Shown one piece after another: positions 24,777 through 33,467 of a DNA stretch of 64,000 nucleotides; the stretch's first letter is position 1; each line of letters opens with the position of its first letter. The position numbers and the translations under genes are program-made. A model generated the notes under the pieces. It did not search any database, was not told where the DNA came from, and was given only the letters and a program-made list of their open reading frames with translations. Origin of the DNA: Streptomyces sp. ISL-10 (GTDB taxonomy: Bacteria; Actinomycetota; Actinomycetes; Streptomycetales; Streptomycetaceae); the NCBI RefSeq assembly GCF_018614575.1, contig NZ_JAGGOJ010000017.1, positions 1 through 64,000 on the forward strand, written 5' to 3'.

Positions 24777-25134
24777 GCCTGGGTTCGGCGGCAGGCGGCA
24801 TACGGCCGGTTTCGCCGGGGCCTGCGCACCGAGCCTGCGGGTTCGGGGACGCGACACCACGGGCTCATCTCTTCGGGTCGCCTCACGGGGTCGGTGCCCA
24901 TACGTCCGGCGGAAGCGGGGTCGCGTGCCGCTCGGCTCCGAGCAGGGGCGGGACGGCCCGGTCTTCGAGGGGCGCGGGGCGCGGCCCCGGCGGGGCACGC
25001 TCACCGCGCGCCTCGCGCGCCTCGCGCGGCCGGTGCCGCACACCCCGCGCAAACGCGCGGCGTTCCGCCCGGGTCCGGGTGACGGCGGCGGTCCTTCCGA
25101 CGGGGGCGGAACCGTTTCGCGGGGAGGCGGCGTC
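24777..25134. other. Gene-free stretch before the VanZ-like gene
   Basis: About 360 bases of high-GC sequence. A frame open from 24925 runs into the VanZ gene, but its first 70 codons are Arg/Pro/Gly low-complexity and start without a ribosome site, so I treat it as untranslated. CTCGCGCG-type short repeats occur near 25008-25030. Confidence 0.45.
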
Positions 25135-25731
25135 TTGGGGGGCGTGCAGCGTCAAGGCCTGGGCGGCAGTGCCGCCATCCTCTTCCGTGCGACGGGGCTC
25201 GTACTCCTCCTCGCCCATCTGCTGCTCGTCGCTTGGCTGACATTGCGCCCACGCGACGTGCTGTGGGTGACGGCGGCGAATCTCGAACCGTTCGCCGGGA
25301 TCCAGGCAGCCCTGGCGCTGGGGCCGCTGGAGGCCGCCCGGCACATCGGCGAGGGGCTGCTCCTGCTGTCGCCGCTCGGCGTGCTCCTGCCCATGGCCGG
25401 CGGCCGGCTGGCGGTCTCCCCGTGGGCCTCGCTGACCCGTACGGTCGCCGCCGGAGTGCTGCTGTCGCTCGGCATCGAGCTGCTCCAGACCGGCGTGCCC
25501 GGCCAGATCGTCGACATCGACTCGATCATGCTCAACACCTGCGGCGTCGCGCTCGCCCACCTCGCCGTCGTCCCCGCGGGCCGTGCCCGGCTGCGCCGCA
25601 GGATGCTGCACCCGGGCGGCCGGTCGGCTCTGCGCGGGGGCGGCCGTGGTCACGAGCCTCGGACCATGCTCCGGGACGAGGGTTCTCAGGGGGCGACCCC
25701 GACGATTCCCAGGGTCGGGATCGCCCCGTAG
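25135..25731 (+). CDS. VanZ-family membrane protein
   Basis: About 198 residues with four to five membrane helices: AAILFRATGLVLLLAHLLLV, a segment around GLLLLSPLGVLLPM, then TVAAGVLLSLGIELLQT and IMLNTCGVALAHLAVV. The family signature NLEPF and ELLQ-(x)n-IVDIDSIMLNTCG is clear. VanZ proteins are a broad family; the name does not imply glycopeptide resistance here. The TTG at 25135 is chosen because GGGGAGG precedes it by seven bases; GTG 25144 and ATG 24925 are alternatives. The C-terminal tail is basic and low complexity. Confidence 0.78.
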   Translation: MGGVQRQGLGGSAAILFRATGLVLLLAHLLLVAWLTLRPRDVLWVTAANLEPFAGIQAALALGPLEAARHIGEGLLLLSPLGVLLPMAGGRLAVSPWASLTRTVAAGVLLSLGIELLQTGVPGQIVDIDSIMLNTCGVALAHLAVVPAGRARLRRRMLHPGGRSALRGGGRGHEPRTMLRDEGSQGATPTIPRVGIAP

Positions 25732-25824
25732 AGCGACGCTTCACCCGCATTCGCGGCGCGACCATGGAGGCATCGGGAGCACACATCCAAAGGCTCCCCG
25801 ACCGCTCTCGTGAAGGAGCCCACC

Positions 25825-26055
25825 ATGGCCGCACTTGCCCGCCCCCGTGACTGGGGGCACCTCCCACGCCGGAGGCGCGAGGGGAGCGTGCTCGGCGGAG
25901 TGTGCGCAGCGCTGGCCCGGCGTTTCGGCACCTCTGCGACGACCATGCGCGTGATCTTCGTCGTCTCGTGCCTGCTGCCCGGGCCGCAGGTCCTGCTCTA
26001 CCTGGCGCTGTGGCTGCTGCTGCCGTCGGAGAAGCCCGCCACCGCCGCCTGGTGA
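25825..26055 (+). CDS. PspC-domain protein
   Basis: 76-residue protein made almost entirely of a PspC domain: REGSVLGGVCAALARRFGTS, then the helix MRVIFVVSCLLPGPQVLLYLALWLLLP. PspC proteins sit in the cytoplasmic membrane and in other bacteria signal envelope stress; short single-domain forms are common in Streptomyces. AAGGAG six bases before the ATG at 25825 fixes the start. Followed by a GC hairpin. Confidence 0.88.
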   Translation: MAALARPRDWGHLPRRRREGSVLGGVCAALARRFGTSATTMRVIFVVSCLLPGPQVLLYLALWLLLPSEKPATAAW

Positions 26056-26101
26056 ACGGGCCCCCGGGCACCAGAACCCTCGCGGCTCCACTACACGCAC
26101 A

Positions 26102-26136
26102 GTGGGGCGCACCCCCAGTTCGGGTGTGCGCCCCAC
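26102..26136. terminator. Hairpin between convergent genes
   Basis: GTGGGGCGCAC (26102-26112) pairs with GTGCGCCCCAC (26126-26136), a perfect 11-bp stem with a 13-base loop, positioned after the PspC gene. Confidence 0.7.
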
Positions 26137-26185
26137 GCGGGTGCGGCCATCGCGGCACGTCGGCCGGGACGTCGGCACGGGCTCG

Positions 26186-26557
26186 TCAGCCCGCGAGTCC
26201 GCCAGGGAGTCCGCCGAGCAAGCCGCCGCGGAGCTCGCCCGTCTTCAGGCCGCCGAGCAGGCCGGTGACCGGCGCCGTGGCGTCCTTGGACGACAGCACC
26301 TTGCCGGCCGTGCCCTGGACGGCTCCGGGCAGCGCGGCGGCGGAGTTCTTCAGCGCCGCCTGGCCGCCGGCGAGGGCCTGCGGGGCACCCGTCGGGAGCT
26401 TGCCGGCGGCTTCCTGGACCGGGGCGAGGTGGGAGACGGGGCCGAGCGCACCGGTCGCGTCGGGCAGCGCGGGCGCGGCGGATGCGGTGCCGGCGGCGGC
26501 AGCGGCGAAGGCGGCGCCGAGGGCGGCGACACCGAGGGTCTTTGCGGATTGCTTCAT
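26186..26557 (-). CDS. Small secreted protein with Gly/Leu-rich C-terminus
   Basis: 123 residues: Lys-containing start (MKQSAKTLGV), Ala-rich hydrophobic core and a likely ASA-AP cleavage near residue 28. The mature chain is low complexity with Ala, Gly, Pro and Leu and ends in repeated GGLL/GGLPGGL motifs. No cysteine and no enzyme motif. It resembles in style the exported protein at 19503-19928. AAGGA lies about ten bases before the ATG at 26557; TTG at 26566 is an alternative. Function unknown. Confidence 0.72.
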   Translation of the reverse strand: MKQSAKTLGVAALGAAFAAAAAGTASAAPALPDATGALGPVSHLAPVQEAAGKLPTGAPQALAGGQAALKNSAAALPGAVQGTAGKVLSSKDATAPVTGLLGGLKTGELRGGLLGGLPGGLAG

Positions 26558-26702
26558 CGCAGACAAATCCTTGGGGACGACAATTGTGAGCGGCTCCGCA
26601 AGCTAGTCAGCTTCGCACAGGCGCCGCAAACACCGCGAAGCGGCCGGAAATTGACGCTCCCGGCCGCTTGGGTGTACGCGTGTCGCCGTGTACGGCGGGC
26701 GT

Positions 26703-27839
26703 TCAGTTCCCGGTCGTCGCGGTCTGCCGGAACAGCCATTCGGACTTCAGCTCGGCATAGCCGGGCTTGATCACATCATTGATCATCGCCAGTCGTTCAT
26801 CGAAAGGGATGAATGCCGACTTCATCGCATTGACGGTGAACCACTGCATGTCGTCGAGCGTGTATCCGAACGCCTCGTTCAGCAGCTCGAATTCACGACT
26901 CATGCTGGTGCCGCTCATCAGCCGGTTGTCGGTGTTGACCGTGGCCCTGAAGTGGAGTCTGCGCAGCAGGCCGATGGGGTGGGCGGCGTAGGAGTCGGCC
27001 GCGCCGGTCTGCAGGTTGGACGTAGGACACATCTCCAAGGGGATGCGCTTGTCCCGGACGTACGCGGCGAGCCGGCCCAGCTTCACGGATCCGTCGTCGG
27101 CCACCTCGATGTCGTCGATGATGCGCACCCCGTGGCCGAGGCGGTCGGCTCCGCACCACTGGAGCGCCTGCCAGATCGAGGGCAGCCCGAAGGCCTCGCC
27201 GGCGTGGATCGTGAAGTGGTTGTTCTCGCGCTTGAGGTACTCGAAGGCGTCCAGGTGACGGGTGGGCGGGAAGCCCGCCTCGGCTCCGGCGATGTCGAAA
27301 CCGACGACGCCGGCGTCGCGGTAACGGTTGGCCAGTTCGGCGATCTCCAGGGCGCGGGCGGCGTGCCGCATCGCGGTCAGCAGCGCGCCGACGCGGATGC
27401 GGTGACCGCTCTCCCTGGCACGGCGCTCCCCTTCGCGGAAGCCGTCGTTGACCGCCTCGACGACCTCTTCGAGGGTGAGCCCGCGCTCCAGGTGCTGCTC
27501 GGGGGCGTAGCGGACCTCGGCGTAGACGACGCCGTCCTCCGCCAGGTCCTCGGCGCATTCGGCGGCCACGCGGAAGAGCGCGTCGCGGGTCTGCATGACG
27601 GCGCAGGTGTGCGCGAACGTCTCCAGATACCGTTCCAGGGACCCGGAGTCGGCGGCCTCGCGGAACCAGATGCCGAGCTTGTCGGGCTCGGCCTCGGGCA
27701 GGGTCTCGTAGCCGATGTCACGGGCGAGTTCGATGATCGTGCCGGGACGCAGACCGCCGTCGAGGTGGTCGTGGAGCAGCACCTTCGGGGCGCGGCGGAT
27801 CTGGTCCCCGGTGGGCGAATTGAGGGTCTGGCTCGTCAT
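26703..27839 (-). CDS. add: Adenosine deaminase
   Basis: Zn-dependent deaminase converting (deoxy)adenosine to (deoxy)inosine, which then feeds purine nucleoside phosphorylase. The 378-residue TIM barrel shows the metal motif LLHDHLDGGL near residue 22, the catalytic HAGEAFG near 217, LGHGVRI near 240 and VNTDNRLMSGTSM near 315. On the minus strand TAGAGT lies six bases before the ATG and the regulon palindrome lies just upstream of that, so it is expressed from a leaderless, operator-controlled promoter. Length and motifs fit the actinobacterial Add group. Confidence 0.93.
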   Translation of the reverse strand: MTSQTLNSPTGDQIRRAPKVLLHDHLDGGLRPGTIIELARDIGYETLPEAEPDKLGIWFREAADSGSLERYLETFAHTCAVMQTRDALFRVAAECAEDLAEDGVVYAEVRYAPEQHLERGLTLEEVVEAVNDGFREGERRARESGHRIRVGALLTAMRHAARALEIAELANRYRDAGVVGFDIAGAEAGFPPTRHLDAFEYLKRENNHFTIHAGEAFGLPSIWQALQWCGADRLGHGVRIIDDIEVADDGSVKLGRLAAYVRDKRIPLEMCPTSNLQTGAADSYAAHPIGLLRRLHFRATVNTDNRLMSGTSMSREFELLNEAFGYTLDDMQWFTVNAMKSAFIPFDERLAMINDVIKPGYAELKSEWLFRQTATTGN

Positions 27840-27855
27840 CTGCGCACTCTAGCCC

Positions 27856-27867
27856 CTACGCGCGTAG
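27856..27867. promoter_or_regulatory. Nucleoside-regulon palindrome, site 3 (add)
   Basis: Exact CTACGCGCGTAG, 16 bases from the add start codon and directly upstream of its TAGAGT -10-like element on the minus strand. Confidence 0.8.
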
Positions 27868-27954
27868 AGCGCGCCCCCCGGCGAGCCCTGTCGATACGTA
27901 ACAGTGACCGTGCGTACGGGTGGAGTACACCTGGCCTTCTGAGACTGTTGGGCC

Positions 27955-28821
27955 ATGGCACACCACGCAGTGCCCCGGTGGCGGGGGCGTCCGGCCGGAC
28001 CGGGCGGAGGACCGACGGTCCTAGGTGACACCGCCGTTGGACGGGCGGAGCGCACCGGGCGGACAGTGGCGCAGGCCCGGCTCGGCCGCCTGCCCGGGCG
28101 CCTCGGCACCGTCGGCGGCGCGGACGCGGCGGTGGCGGGGGTGGTCCTGCTGCTCCCCGACGGCGAGCCGGAATCGGAACGCCGGGCGTCGGCGCTGTCG
28201 TACGCGGCGGCGCTCCCGCTGGGCCGCGCGCTGGCGCGCGCGGGGCGTTCGGAGGGGCTGCTCGTGCACTGGGTGCGCTACCGCTCGCGCGGCTGGAACG
28301 GCCCGGACGCGTGCCTCGCCGCGGATGCGAAGTGGGCGGTGGAGGAAGTCGTACGCCGCTACGGCGATGTTGCGGTGTGCCTGGCCGGGCACGGCATGGG
28401 CGGCCGGGCGGCCCTGCACGCGGCGGGCCACCCGGCGGTCGACTCGGTGCTGGCGATGGCGCCCTGGCTGCCCGAGGACGACGTGGCGGCGCAGCCGGAG
28501 CCGGTGGAGCAGTTGGTGGGCCGGCAGGTGCTGATCGTGCACGGCACGAACGACCGCACGACGGACCCGGAGCTGTCGTACCGCCTGGCGGAGCGCGCGA
28601 AGAAGTCGAACCGGGACACGTGCCGCTTCGAGGTCCACTCGGACGGGCATGCGCTGCGGCAGCACCAGGAGGAAGTCCTGGCGCTGGCGGCGGACTTCGT
28701 GCGGGGCTCACTGTTCACGGGGACGTACGCGCGCCCTGTGGCGGACGCGATGGCGGCTCCGCCGCCGCTGGGCCTGCGGATGCCGCTCGCGGCGGGCTTC
28801 GGCCGCGCCCTGCGCGCGTAG
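27955..28821 (+). CDS. Alpha/beta-hydrolase-fold protein with a non-canonical nucleophile elbow
   Basis: 288-residue protein. The core of the fold is readable: VVLLLPDGEPESER (oxyanion loop) near 62, the elbow AGHGMGGRAAL at 144-154, the acid loop IVHGTNDRTTDP near 200 and the histidine in HSDGHALRQHQ near 227. The elbow should be G-x-S-x-G but reads G-H-G-M-G, so Gly147 occupies the place of the nucleophilic Ser. The acid and His remain. It may be non-catalytic or use another mechanism. The first about 45 residues are low complexity. Divergent from add; no link to nucleosides is evident. Confidence 0.78.
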   Translation: MAHHAVPRWRGRPAGPGGGPTVLGDTAVGRAERTGRTVAQARLGRLPGRLGTVGGADAAVAGVVLLLPDGEPESERRASALSYAAALPLGRALARAGRSEGLLVHWVRYRSRGWNGPDACLAADAKWAVEEVVRRYGDVAVCLAGHGMGGRAALHAAGHPAVDSVLAMAPWLPEDDVAAQPEPVEQLVGRQVLIVHGTNDRTTDPELSYRLAERAKKSNRDTCRFEVHSDGHALRQHQEEVLALAADFVRGSLFTGTYARPVADAMAAPPPLGLRMPLAAGFGRALRA

Positions 28822-28915
28822 CCGGCCCCGGGTCCGTTGCGCCCCCGAGCCCCGGCGGGGGTGGGGGCCGGGGCCTCCGGAAGCGGGGTACCCGGACCGC
28901 TTTCCCGTACCTGCG

Positions 28916-29866
28916 CTACGCCAGCAGGTTGCCCCGGCGGGAGAGGAGGAAGCGTTTGAAGGCTGCGACCGGGAGTGTGTCCGGGTGGCCGTCGAGCCAG
29001 GCCAGGCCGATTTCGCGGACCGCCTTCGGTGCCGTGACCGTCAGTTCGACGACGCCGGGGCGGGCGACGGCCGGGGGCGGCAGCAGGGCCACTCCCAGGC
29101 CCGCCGCCACCAGGCCGCGCAGGGTCTCCGCCTCCTCGCCCTCGAACGCCACGCGCGGTGTGAAGCCTGCCTCCGCGCACAGGTCGTCGGTGATGCGGCG
29201 CAGGCCGTAGCCCGGTTCGAGGGTGACGAAGGTTTCGTCCGCGGCCTCGGCGAGGCGCACGCGTTTGCGCGAGGCCAGGCGGTGGTCGTCGGGGACGACC
29301 AGCAGCAGGCGCTGTTCGTCGAGGCGGCGCGCCACCAGGTCGGGCGCGTCCGGGACCGGCGAGGTCAGGCAGAGGTCGAGTTCGCCGGCCCGGAGCCGTT
29401 CGATCATGGCCTCGCCGTAGTTCTGGACCAGGGTGAAGCGGATCCCGGGATGGTCGGCGCGGAAGGCGCGGATCAGGCCTGGCACCGTCTCGGAGCCCAT
29501 TGTGTGGAGGAAGCCGAAGGCGACCTTGCCCGCCCGCGGGTCTGCGTCGGCCCGGACCGACTCGGCCGCCCGCTCGATCTCGGACAGCGCCCGTTCCACC
29601 GAGGTGAGGAAGGCGCGGCCGGCCGGGGTGAGGGACACCGTACGGCCCTTGCGGGCGAACAGCGTGACGCCGAGGTCCTGTTCGAGCCGGACCATGGCGC
29701 GCGAGAGGGTCGACTGCGGCACGCCCATCTCCTGAGCGGCACGGGTCACATGCTCCTGCCGCGCGACTCCCGCGAAGTACGCGAGCCGTGGCGCGAGCAG
29801 CAGCGCGATGTCTTCTTCGTAACTGGCCTGTGACAGGCGTGCCCCTGAGCTGCGTTCATGCGCCAT
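28916..29866 (-). CDS. LysR-family transcriptional regulator
   Basis: 316-residue LTTR. The N-terminal winged helix-turn-helix has YFAGVARQEHVTRAAQEMGV followed by PQSTLSRAMVRLEQDLGVTL (residues about 30-68) and LTPAGRAFL. The periplasmic-binding-like effector domain follows (GFLHTMGSETVPGLIRAF near 115, GLGVALLPPPAV near 265). The ATG at 29866 has GATAAT seven bases upstream on the minus strand, so it is probably leaderless. It is divergent from an MFS exporter, and a perfect T-N11-A palindrome lies between them, the classic arrangement of a regulator with its transporter target. Confidence 0.9.
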   Translation of the reverse strand: MAHERSSGARLSQASYEEDIALLLAPRLAYFAGVARQEHVTRAAQEMGVPQSTLSRAMVRLEQDLGVTLFARKGRTVSLTPAGRAFLTSVERALSEIERAAESVRADADPRAGKVAFGFLHTMGSETVPGLIRAFRADHPGIRFTLVQNYGEAMIERLRAGELDLCLTSPVPDAPDLVARRLDEQRLLLVVPDDHRLASRKRVRLAEAADETFVTLEPGYGLRRITDDLCAEAGFTPRVAFEGEEAETLRGLVAAGLGVALLPPPAVARPGVVELTVTAPKAVREIGLAWLDGHPDTLPVAAFKRFLLSRRGNLLA

Positions 29867-29883
29867 GGGAACGATTATCCCCC

Positions 29884-29906
29884 TTTCATGCATTGGACGC
29901 ATGAAA
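29884..29906. promoter_or_regulatory. LysR-type operator between regulator and MFS gene
   Basis: TTTCATGC (29884-29891) and GCATGAAA (29899-29906) form a perfect inverted repeat with a 7-base centre. The pair T29889 and A29901 gives the LysR T-N11-A box. Confidence 0.75.
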
Positions 29907-29928
29907 AACGGCGGCCTAACTTCGACAT

Positions 29929-31197
29929 ATGCCTCCTGCCAGTACCAAGGCGCCCACCACCGTGGGCGCCGCCCCGCCGTCCCCCGATCTCCGACTCGCC
30001 CCCGGCGCTCCCGGCTACCGCCGCATGAGCTTCGCTCTCTTCGCCGCGGGCATGGCGACCTTCGCTCTCCTGTACTCCACGCAGGCGCTGCTGCCCGCCG
30101 TCTCCGCCGATTTCGGCGTGAGCGCGAGCGCCGCCAGCTGGACGGTGTCCGCGGCGACGGGTGCGCTGGCCCTGTGCGTACTGCCGCTGAGCGCGGTGTC
30201 CGAGCGTTTCGGGCGGCGCAGGGTCATGACCGTGTCGCTCGCGGTGGCGGTCGTGCTGGGTCTGCTGGTGCCCCTCGCGCCGAACCTTCAGTGGCTGGTG
30301 GCGCTGCGCGCCCTGCAGGGCGCGGCTCTGGCGGGGCTGCCCGCCTCCGCGATGGCGTACCTCGCGGAGGAGGTCAGGCCCAAGGCGCTGGTGGCGGCGA
30401 TCGGCCTGTTCGTCGCGGGCAACAGCATCGGCGGCATGAGCGGCCGCATCCTCACCGGCTGGGTCGCGCAGGTCGCGGGCTGGCGCGTGGGGCTCGCCGC
30501 GGTCGGTGTGATGGCGCTGGCGTGCGCGCTTGTCTTCCGGGCGCTGCTCCCCCGCGCCCGGCACTTCACGCCCGGTTCGCTGAACCCCCTCGCCCTGGCG
30601 AGGACCGTCCGCGGCCATCTGTCCGACCCGCTGCTGCTGCGGCTGTACGCGATAGGCGCGCTGTTCATGACCGTCTTCGGCGCGGTCTACACGGTGATCG
30701 GCTACCGCTTGGTGGAGGCGCCGTTCGACCTGCCCCAGGGCGTGATCGGTTCCATCTTCCTGGTCTACCTCGTCGGCACGGTCTCGTCCGCCGCCGCGGG
30801 GAAGCTGGTCGCCCGGCTGGGCAGGCGCGGCGCGCTGTACCTCGCGGTCACCACGACGGCCACGGGTCTGCTGCTCTCGCTCGCCGGCTCGCTGGCCGCC
30901 GTGCTGCTCGGCCTGGTCCTGATCACCGCCGGGTTCTTCGCGGGGCACGCCGTCGCGTCGTCCTCGGTGAGCCGTACGGCGAAGACGGGCCGGGCCCAGG
31001 CGTCGGCGCTGTACCAGTCGGCGTACTACCTGGGCAGCAGCGCGGGTGGCACGCTCGGCGCGGTGGCCTTCCACGCCGGCGGCTGGTCCGGCACGGTCGC
31101 GCTCGGCCTGCTGGCGGTGCTCGGCGTCGTGTCGGTCACGCTGTACGGGACGCATGCGGCCCGCGTCCACGACCGGCGCGTCGCGGCAGCCGCGTAA
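29929..31197 (+). CDS. MFS transporter
   Basis: 422-residue major facilitator with 12 predicted helices, of the YnfM/CmlR-like drug-exporter group: FALFAAGMATFALLYSTQAL (TM1), motif A-like LSAVSERFGRRRVM near 90, and the second half starting YAIGALFMTVFGAVYTVIGY near 240. Substrate unknown. TAACTT ends six bases before the ATG, so translation is probably leaderless. Likely controlled by the divergent LysR regulator through the palindrome at 29884-29906. Confidence 0.9.
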   Translation: MPPASTKAPTTVGAAPPSPDLRLAPGAPGYRRMSFALFAAGMATFALLYSTQALLPAVSADFGVSASAASWTVSAATGALALCVLPLSAVSERFGRRRVMTVSLAVAVVLGLLVPLAPNLQWLVALRALQGAALAGLPASAMAYLAEEVRPKALVAAIGLFVAGNSIGGMSGRILTGWVAQVAGWRVGLAAVGVMALACALVFRALLPRARHFTPGSLNPLALARTVRGHLSDPLLLRLYAIGALFMTVFGAVYTVIGYRLVEAPFDLPQGVIGSIFLVYLVGTVSSAAAGKLVARLGRRGALYLAVTTTATGLLLSLAGSLAAVLLGLVLITAGFFAGHAVASSSVSRTAKTGRAQASALYQSAYYLGSSAGGTLGAVAFHAGGWSGTVALGLLAVLGVVSVTLYGTHAARVHDRRVAAAA

Positions 31198-31322
31198 CGG
31201 CGCGCGCCCTTCAGCGAATACGTCCTGAATACGTCCTCCTTCGGTGCAACTGACGCTCCCCTTCGCGTGTCTCAACCGGCAGACCGTCCCACCGGAAGGC
31301 ACTCGAAGGGGAGTTGGGGGAC

Positions 31323-32018
31323 ATGAGGCGTATAACAGGACGTACGGCAGTGGTGCTGGGCCTGACCGGCATGCTGATCCCGGTCACCGCGGTGCTCGGC
31401 GCCGCACCCGCGCAGGCGGCGTCGTGCACGACGTCGACGGGCCCGTACCAGAGGCAGGTGGAGAAGTTCCTCGGCCGCCCGGTCGACGGGCGCCAGTCGG
31501 CGGCCGACTGCGCGGCCACCCGCTCCTTCCAGGCCAAGCACGCCATCACGCCGACCATCGGCTACGCGGGCCCGATCACCTGGCGCACGATGAGCACGAT
31601 GCTCGCCCAGCGGGCCGCCGGGAAGAACCCGAACAAGTCCGGCACATGCCCGGTGAACAAGGGGCGGATCGCCTGCGTCGACCTGACCAGGCAGCTCAGC
31701 TGGATCCAGGACGGCAGGACGCTCAAGTACGGCCCGGTGCCCGTGCGCACCGGAAAGAACGGCACAGAGACCCGCACCGGCGCCAAGAAGATCTACTGGC
31801 GCAACATCAACCACTGGTCGACGATCTACCACGTGCGGATGCCGTACGCGCAGTTCTTCGACGGCGGACAGGCCTTCCACTCCACGACGAAGTCCATGTG
31901 GAACCCGCCCGGGTCCGGCGGCTGCGTGAACATACGCGCCGCGGACGCGAAGGCATACTGGAACCTGTTGAAGAACGGCGACGACGTCTATGTGTACGGG
32001 CGCAAGCCCGGCACGTGA
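31323..32018 (+). CDS. Secreted L,D-transpeptidase (YkuD) with peptidoglycan-binding-like region
   Basis: 231 residues: signal peptide (RTAVVLGLTGMLIPVTAVLG with cleavage near AQA), a peptidoglycan-binding-like segment (YQRQVEKFLGRPVDGRQSAA) around residues 45-95 and a YkuD domain with catalytic Cys in GSGGCVNIR near 205 preceded by His in AFHSTT near 187. It would form 3-3 cross-links or attach proteins to peptidoglycan outside the cell. ATG at 31323 follows GGGGAG by nine bases; TTG at 31314 is an alternative. It is one of three L,D-transpeptidases in the window. Confidence 0.88.
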   Translation: MRRITGRTAVVLGLTGMLIPVTAVLGAAPAQAASCTTSTGPYQRQVEKFLGRPVDGRQSAADCAATRSFQAKHAITPTIGYAGPITWRTMSTMLAQRAAGKNPNKSGTCPVNKGRIACVDLTRQLSWIQDGRTLKYGPVPVRTGKNGTETRTGAKKIYWRNINHWSTIYHVRMPYAQFFDGGQAFHSTTKSMWNPPGSGGCVNIRAADAKAYWNLLKNGDDVYVYGRKPGT

Positions 32019-32155
32019 GCCCGTCGGTCACACGCGCCCCAGGGCCCCACGGAAGCGGCCCGGTGGTTCCCCGATCTCCCGGCCCGGGCCTGATTGTCAG
32101 TGGGCTGCGGTAGCTTTCGAACCGCCGGTGCCGATGGGTGACAGGGACGGACCCG

Positions 32156-33160
32156 ATGAGTGACCTCGCAACGAAGCAGGATCTCGACGCACAGCTGGAG
32201 CGGCATCGCCGGGAGCTCACCGGCTACTGCTACCGCATGCTGGGCTCGTCCTTCGAGGCCGAGGACGCGGTCCAGGACACGATGATCCGCGCCTGGCGGA
32301 ACATCGAGAAGTTCGAGGGGCGCTCCTCGCTGCGCTCCTGGCTGTACCGCATCGCGACGAATGTGTGCCTGGACATGCTGAACGCGGGCAATCGCCGGGC
32401 ACGCCCGATGGACCTGACGGACCCGACCCCGGTCGCCCGGGCGCAGCTCAACGCCCGGCCGGAGGTCACCTGGCTGGAACCGGTGCCGGACGGGCGGGTG
32501 CTGCCGTCGGTCGTGGACCCGGCGGAGACGGCCGTGGAGCGGGAGACGATCCGGCTGGCATTCGTCGCCGCGTTGCAGCATCTGCCGCCGAAGCAGCGTG
32601 CGGTGCTGATCCTGCGCGAGGTGCTGGCCTGGAAGGCGAGCGAGGTGGCCGAGCTGCTGGGCACGACGGTGGCTTCGGTGAACAGCGCCCTCCAGCGCGC
32701 CCGCGCGACGCTCGCCGAGCAGGAGCCAACGGCCTCGGACGCGGCCGACCCGCTCGACGAGGAGCAGCAGGACCTGCTCAACCGCTATGTCGCGGCCTTC
32801 GAGGGATACGACATGAAGGCCCTCACGGCGCTGCTGCGCGAGGACGCGACGATGTCCATGCCGCCGTACGACCTGTGGCTGCGCGGCCACGACGACATCG
32901 TGGGCTGGATGCTCGGCGTCGGCGAGGTCTGCCGCGGCTCCCGGCTGGTCCCGACGGTGGCCAACGGCGCCCCGGCGTTCGCGCACTACCACCCGAGCCA
33001 GGAGGGCGAGGGCTATGAGCCGTGGGCCCTGATCGTCCTGGAGCTGCGGGACGGCAAGGTCGGCGGGATGGACTTCTTCCTGGACACCAAGCGCTGGTTC
33101 CCGCTGTTCGACCTGCCGGCACGGCTGGACGCGTCCGGGACGCCGATGACCGACGAGTAA
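32156..33160 (+). CDS. RNA polymerase sigma factor with C-terminal NTF2/SnoaL-like domain
   Basis: 334-residue ECF sigma factor of the SigG/SigJ-like type. Region 2 is ELTGYCYRMLGSSFEAEDAV followed by WRNIEKFEGRSSLRSWLYRI (residues about 22-70), the linker WLEPVPDGRVLP near 105 and region 4 LPPKQRAVLILREVLAWKAS with VAELLGTTVASVNSALQRAR (about 145-190). The last about 120 residues form an NTF2-like domain (YVAAFEGYDMKALTALLRED) that in related ECFs tunes activity in place of a separate anti-sigma factor. GGGACGG precedes the ATG at 32156. Targets unknown. Confidence 0.88.
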   Translation: MSDLATKQDLDAQLERHRRELTGYCYRMLGSSFEAEDAVQDTMIRAWRNIEKFEGRSSLRSWLYRIATNVCLDMLNAGNRRARPMDLTDPTPVARAQLNARPEVTWLEPVPDGRVLPSVVDPAETAVERETIRLAFVAALQHLPPKQRAVLILREVLAWKASEVAELLGTTVASVNSALQRARATLAEQEPTASDAADPLDEEQQDLLNRYVAAFEGYDMKALTALLREDATMSMPPYDLWLRGHDDIVGWMLGVGEVCRGSRLVPTVANGAPAFAHYHPSQEGEGYEPWALIVLELRDGKVGGMDFFLDTKRWFPLFDLPARLDASGTPMTDE

Positions 33161-33205
33161 CTTTCTCCGCACCGCCGGTGCCGCCCCGGCGGACGGCCCA
33201 CCCCT

Positions 33206-33240
33206 CGGCTCGCGACCCCTCCACCTGGGGACGCGAGCCG
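33206..33240 (+). terminator. Terminator after the sigma factor gene
   Basis: CGGCTCGCG (33206-33214) pairs with CGCGAGCCG (33232-33240); the downstream sequence is AT-rich and includes CATTTT. Confidence 0.6.
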
Positions 33241-33329
33241 ATCACTTAAGATCATTTTCAGGACTGTTGATACCGGGGGTGTGACAGCCATTGCGTAATG
33301 AAGCGCGACACGGATCCATCGCCACCAGA

Positions 33330-33467
33330 GTGCCTGACCAGTACTCCAGGCGAATGGACGCGAAATCGCACACTGCGTGCAGCTGCGAGTGCGCCCTGCT
33401 GCAGGGCGTGGTGAACGATGTACAGGGGTTTGCAAAACTGACGGAGCGTGAGCGGCAGTCGGCGTGA
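33330..33467 (+). CDS. Possible short peptide gene upstream of the HopA1-family gene
   Basis: A weak candidate. The frame opens at GTG 33330 (45 residues) or ATG 33354 (37 residues, MDAKSHTACSCECALLQGVV to KLTERERQSA). It ends in a TGA overlapping the GTG at 33464 (GTGA). The pattern VVND-x3-F-x2-LT-x-RE is leader-peptide-like, and the region is less GC-rich than the rest, but no clear Shine-Dalgarno or core peptide is present. It could be a relic of a RiPP precursor or nothing. Confidence 0.25.
   Translation: MPDQYSRRMDAKSHTACSCECALLQGVVNDVQGFAKLTERERQSA

Noticed and set aside
25135..25731. Glycopeptide resistance from a VanZ-like gene
   Set aside because: VanZ-fold proteins are widespread in Streptomyces and no other van genes are present.
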